Assembly: GCA_037953625.1 (NCBI GenBank)
Contig: CM075656.1
Span: 90,167,001 to 90,231,000, forward strand
DNA length: 64,000 nucleotides
Reading direction: 5' to 3'
Origin: Crotalaria pallida
Lineage: Eukaryota; Streptophyta; Magnoliopsida; Fabales; Fabaceae
Part shown: in pieces, positions 59,334-64,000 of the stretch
How positions within the stretch are numbered: the stretch's first letter is position 1
How the letters are laid out: each line of letters begins with the position of its first letter
Program-made: the position numbers and the translations under genes
Notes under the pieces: generated by a model
The model's input: the letters and a program-made list of their open reading frames with translations, nothing else
Told to the model about the DNA's origin: nothing
Database searches by the model: none

Positions 59334-62300
59334 TTAATTTCCCATGAAAGTAGGCTCTCTGAGTTTAGGATCTTGCTGGAGTCGCCATTCCTTCTCCTTC
59401 AAGGAATCTAGAAGAGACTGTGGCTCATTTTTCAGGTCAGTCACAGCGCCACCAAACCAATAAGGACTGGTTTTCTGATAGTTGATGAAGTGGCTTGGTT
59501 TGTGTTCACCTGCACCAAAAGTGGATGGAAAAAAACCCGGCTGCAACGGTGGTATCCCCGCTGGCTCCATATATGGGTCGTACTGATTAGAAGACAAAGG
59601 ATTGCCCCATCTATCAAATTGATTAAACCTATAAGTGTCACGATAGAGCAAGTTTTCATGATTTCCAGGCGCATTCAAATGAGATGTAGTAGGCTGCATA
59701 TAATTATTGTTGGTCCATTCAGGTTTGTTATTCTCTCTATACCAACGCAGCCATTCAGAAGAAGTCATTCTTCCAGGTGGTGGATAGCCAGTGGAAAAGG
59801 CTTGAAATCTAGGATCATATCCATGTGGTGCATAAGTAGAACTCCAATCTGAATAACCACTTATCGGTAATGTGTTGCCTGGCATTAGAGGAGAAGGTAA
59901 GCTAGACTGTACAGCAGTAAACCAAGCAGCATTGTCGGGCAGTAATGGAGCAGAAGGTATTGGAATAGAATATGTAGCAGGCGAAGAATGGAAGTTTGAA
60001 GATTCATCCAATGAAGAAATGACTGAATTCTCAGTTTTGTTGATGGAAAGACCTTCCAAGGACGAAGAAGCTATTTCCTCAATGGGCTCCAACTTGCGCT
60101 CACCAAGACCATTTGTTCCATTGTTTCTGCCGTAGCTGAAGCTTCCTTCATCAAGAACCCATGCATTGAGAGAGGGAGGGCCAGCAGAGATTGGAGCATC
60201 AGAAAAAGTGGGTGCATTTGATTCCTTTGTTGAATGTTCTTGCTGTTTGAATGATTTGTCACTACTAAAGGTCAAAATGTCACCATGGAATTCCCATGGA
60301 TCACTTTGAGCTGGATTTTGTGCCATAAGCAGTGATGTAGCACGGCGCAAACAATCATCAGAAGGTAAGCTTTGGTCATCCTTGTCTTTTGGTGACATCC
60401 AGTCATTGGTTGAGATGGAGGGATAGGATGGTGCTGAATTATACCTTGTCAGTGGCCTGAACAGAATAACTTCTTCTTCTTCCACCACATCAGACTTTCC
60501 ATTGGTACTGGAACTCCTTGGACTATCCTCTATCACCCCTTTGCCATGCTCTATTGTGTCTTCGTTTGTTTTCTGATCAGGCTCTTCCTCTCCTGTACAA
60601 CTGCTAGTGGACTCCACTTTTTCTGTTTCTTTCTTGCCATGATCTTCATCTGATCTAGCAACATAAAATTTTTGTCCTGATCCATCACTTGTAATCCACT
60701 TTGTCAAATTATTTGATCTGCTTGCAATCTTCATGGCTGCTTCTCTGATGCGTTTAGTACGCAATTCAATTCCGCTTTCAAAATTATCTATATGCTCCCA
60801 ATTCCCAGAGAAATCTAACGAGGAATGTGAACAAGCTATGGGTATAAAAGCCCTCAACTCATAATCCTCCCATAGAGGGATACTATCAAGAAGCTCCTTG
60901 GTTTCTTTTATATTGTTATGCAGTTGATTTAGAAGTTTGACAAATACATCAAAAAAGTAAGAAATAGCTCTTTTGCTCTTTTGATCAGTTGCACATATTT
61001 CAATCGCATCAAGCATGCTTGAACACCACTCCACAAATACAAGCACAGAAGGCAGCAAGGGGCAATGACTCAAAAAACTAACCGCCTTTAGGCATCTTTC
61101 AATGAAACGACCCATGAAGCTGAATGCAGCAGCTAATGCCAGTTGCAACAGTTGCCTATCATTATTGTCTTCTGATTCATTTTTTTCAAGTTTATCAATT
61201 AGATTCTTCAAGGCGAAAATGATAATAGAAACTGCTTGCAAGGCTCGGAAAGGACCTTTTCTGGTTATACTCATTTGACTATAGGACTCCAACATGGGCT
61301 TTAGTTCTATATCTTCTAGCTCCATCATTCTATCCAACTTTCCAATAGTAGATGCCAATGCAAAAGGGAATTCTTCTAAACTGTTTCAACAGATAGGGGT
61401 AGACAACATCAGAATGTGTGGCAGGAAGTAAAGGTAAGTATCAATCGGCATTATATGATGAATTTTTTGAGTCAAGCAATTTGGCATGACATGGTCTAGC
61501 ATAAACTAATTAAGTATTGTTCACTAACATGATGTTGCTACCTTGAATGAATATATTATAACCAATACTAGCATAATTGTTGTCCAATTTCCATATTTTA
61601 TCCCCAATCTAATTTAGCCGTTAACAGTGACATTGCTTCTTTCAACTTGCTGCAGTCAACATGTCTAGACATTAGCACATATACAGAAGGCCTGAGACTT
61701 TAGAGAAGGGACAAATCTTTCCATAAACAGAAGTCATTTTCAAGATTGGTGTGTAAATGCAACCTAGTGTTTTCCAGAAAAGTCACTTCACAGGAAACAA
61801 ACTATAGATAATATATTGAACAATGTTCTGCCTCAACGTCAGTGCTATCTTTAAAATCTTCAGAACCAAATTAGTTTTCATTTTTTATTCTTCAAAATCA
61901 ATCGCAAGAATTATTATGCTTGCACTTTAACTGCCCATGTAGAGATTAACGCCTTATCTATGGATACAATTTATGCCAAAGCATTATGGCGTCGTTTGTC
62001 CATCTAGCTGACTCCATGTAGTGAGAATAAGGCTTGGTTGTTATTGTTGTTGTTGTCGTTGTTTAACTGCCAACTAGTTTTTCAGATGATATAGACAAAG
62101 AAACAGATTCTTCAAGCCTCTAAACCAGCTCATAACTCAAAGTAGAATGTAAGACTTCTAAATGTTTTGGACACAAATCAACGCGTGCTACTTTTTCTTA
62201 TTCTCCCTTTTTATTTATAATTACATTCAGCAGTAATCTCAAAGAAAATATGCATGACTCAATTTGACTATAAGAGGGAAATCCAACAGAAAAGGCAAGA

Positions 62301-63659
62301 CAAAATGCCTAGTAAGTTATAGAACAAAATAAACTGAATCCAAGCATACCTTGATGTTATGAAGAAGAAACTTATTGTTCTGACTATCAGAGGCCACAAC
62401 TTTGTATCTGTAACATGATTACTTTTGCCTTCTAACTTATTGCTTAGTGAGCTAACATGTTTGAGTTGTGCATTGATCTCTTCGCCAATTCTTCTAGAAG
62501 GTTTTAAGAAATCAAAGGAGACTTCTCTGGAAACGTATTGCAGATCAGATGACCTATTCTGAAAGATCATAAGAGATACTTAATGAGATGGCGGTAAAAT
62601 AATCTTAGAAACATTAAACACATGGATAGAGTAAAATGTAAACTAAAGAGTCTCAGTATCATGTACCTTTTCAAACAACAAGATAAGGTTGTTCCAGGCA
62701 TCAGGAAAAGGTTCTTTAACTGCCAAACTTCTTGCACAATGGTAGAGAGCAAGAAACTCATCACCGATATATGTTGCTAATACAGCCAACTGCAAATGAA
62801 AAAGGTTATTGTCATAGGAACAAAATAGAAAACACAAGTTTTTCATATGCAACAAATCAACAGATAACAGGAAATCATTTAAGATAAAGATTTACTTGAT
62901 TTTGTGGGTTCCCACTCTCTGGCCAAATCCTTGTTGCTTCTAAGTAGTGAGTAGCAGCAACTGACCAATTATGACTTTGAACATCAGGGTTTCCGCATTG
63001 TTGTTTATACCTTGCAAGATCTCCCATACAAACTAAGCAGCGATGACATAAATATTGGCATCTCAACATGACATCTGGTTCCACAGAAGTAGAGTTCCGA
63101 CCCTTTCTGTAAAACAACGCTTCTTCTGGCACTCCATAATGTTTTCTGAGTTTTACAATCAGATTTCGGTAAAACTCAATAGCGTCTAACAGAAATAATG
63201 ACTTAAATGACTTGAAATAACTCTCATTGTTTCTCTGCTCAACACCTTCTTGTGGGGTTCCTGTTTTTTTATTCTCCGCATTACCTGAGCTTTTCTTTAT
63301 GATTTTGCGAAATTCATCAATATGTTTATAGTGGAGCTTCCACAAGGAATATTCAACATCCTGAAGTTCTGACAGTGTATGATCACTCAATAATATTCTC
63401 TCATAACTAGACCGGACCTTGCGGTACAAGTCTTGAGCTTCAGAGTGCAATAGGCCTTTAGAATGGATCAGTGCCCACAACTGCTTTTCAGAATTCCCAA
63501 TCTGAACATGCCACAAAGTTGAAACTTGATTATTAAGGATATCAATTAAAATTGTTTAGAACCTTTACATAAAAAGGAATGCTAGTTTCAGAAAGTCACC
63601 TCAAATAGAGTTTTTTCTTCTTTATGAATTCCAGGTTTAAGAGATAGATTGGTTGTCAT
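59334..63659 (-). CDS. SMG7L: SMG7-like protein (EST1/SMG5/6/7 family)
   Basis: Exons 63600-63659, 62896-63501, 62667-62789, 62350-62558 and 59334-61380 join in frame to 1014 aa; junctions are GT-AG. The N-terminal half has the 14-3-3/TPR-like EST1 fold text: EKQLWALIHSKGLLHSEAQ, YSLWKLHYKHIDEFR, the FYRNLIVKLRKHYG block, CLVCMGDLARYKQQ, ATHYLEATRIWPESGNPQNQ, then LAVLATYIGDEFLALYHCAR and EPFPDAWNNL. The long last exon continues with helices and an acidic, Ser-rich linker. It ends in a Pro/Tyr/Trp-rich tail with SEWLRWYRENNKPEW. Family members bind phosphorylated UPF1 in nonsense-mediated mRNA decay, and plant SMG7 also acts in meiosis. The N-terminal wording is closer to plant SMG7L than SMG7, a judgement from memory. 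The 5' UTR probably extends beyond the window. Confidence 0.88.
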
Positions 63660-64000
63660 GGTTTAGACTGAAGGACTTCCTTAACGGTAATGCACCTGCA
63701 TTGCAAAAACCCGCCCTATTAGAAAAGCCGGTTCTATTCTTCCTACAAGAAAAGGAGAAAAGTAATTGGAAAACTAAACATTAAAATATGAGTATAAAAT
63801 ATAAACTCTTATTGTTAAATTTCAACATGGTCAAAAGTCAAGTTATAAGGACACCAGAATCTCAATTCACAAGTATGAAATTTAATTCCAGTGCTAAGCA
63901 AAACCCCAAACTGTTGGGATGCCATGTATAATACATTGCAACTATTAGTACAATGAAGTATACTTTTTTAATATGATTTTTATTAAAATCTGGTACCAGT
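63660..64000 (-). promoter_or_regulatory. Upstream/5' UTR of the SMG7-like gene (partial)
   Basis: No coding frame. A GCAG followed by GTGCATTACC on the - strand near 63695-63700 could be the acceptor of a 5' UTR intron, so the promoter probably lies outside the window. Confidence 0.4.

Overview
This is a window of a plant nuclear genome, most likely a legume (Fabaceae). It is AT-rich, with short exons inside long AT-rich introns and many layers of transposable elements. The legume assignment is an inference from the aldo-keto reductase family, which resembles legume chalcone-reductase-like AKRs, and from the Ogre/Tat-like LTR element. The genus cannot be read from the sequence. No bacterial or viral system, CRISPR array or tRNA/rRNA gene was seen.

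Layout. (1) 1-8160 is a gene-poor stretch of nested MITEs, a SINE, an old LTR remnant and an F-box-associated pseudogene fragment. (2) 8165-22120 is copy A of a tandem segmental duplication. It carries an intact three-exon aldo-keto reductase on the + strand (315 aa), then an intact 17-exon LEUNIG-like WD40 co-repressor on the - strand (705 aa), then an array of about 150-bp tandem repeats. (3) 23119-52096 is copy B of the same unit, roughly doubled in size by insertions. Its reductase is a pseudogene and its LEUNIG-like gene is intact (710 aa). Its repeat array is split by an 8.6-kb LTR retrotransposon with a perfect 5-bp target duplication, and by a SINE that itself carries a 1.3-kb insertion. 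A 3.4-kb element with about 700-bp terminal inverted repeats lies near its right end and contains a captured reductase-like gene fragment. (4) 52790-57710 holds a small - strand gene for a Pkr1-type V-ATPase assembly factor (112 aa) and a decayed duplicate of its 3' part. (5) 59334-63659 is a five-exon - strand SMG7-like (EST1 family) gene (1014 aa), whose upstream region runs off the window.

The genes do not form an operon-like unit; they are independent eukaryotic genes. Their shared story is duplication followed by unequal fates. One reductase copy died while both co-repressor copies stayed open. Two tracts of near-perfect identity between the copies suggest later gene conversion. Exon boundaries were worked out by hand from GT/AG sites, reading frame and comparison of the two copies. 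For the duplicated co-repressor, all 17 exons keep frame in both copies, which is strong internal support.
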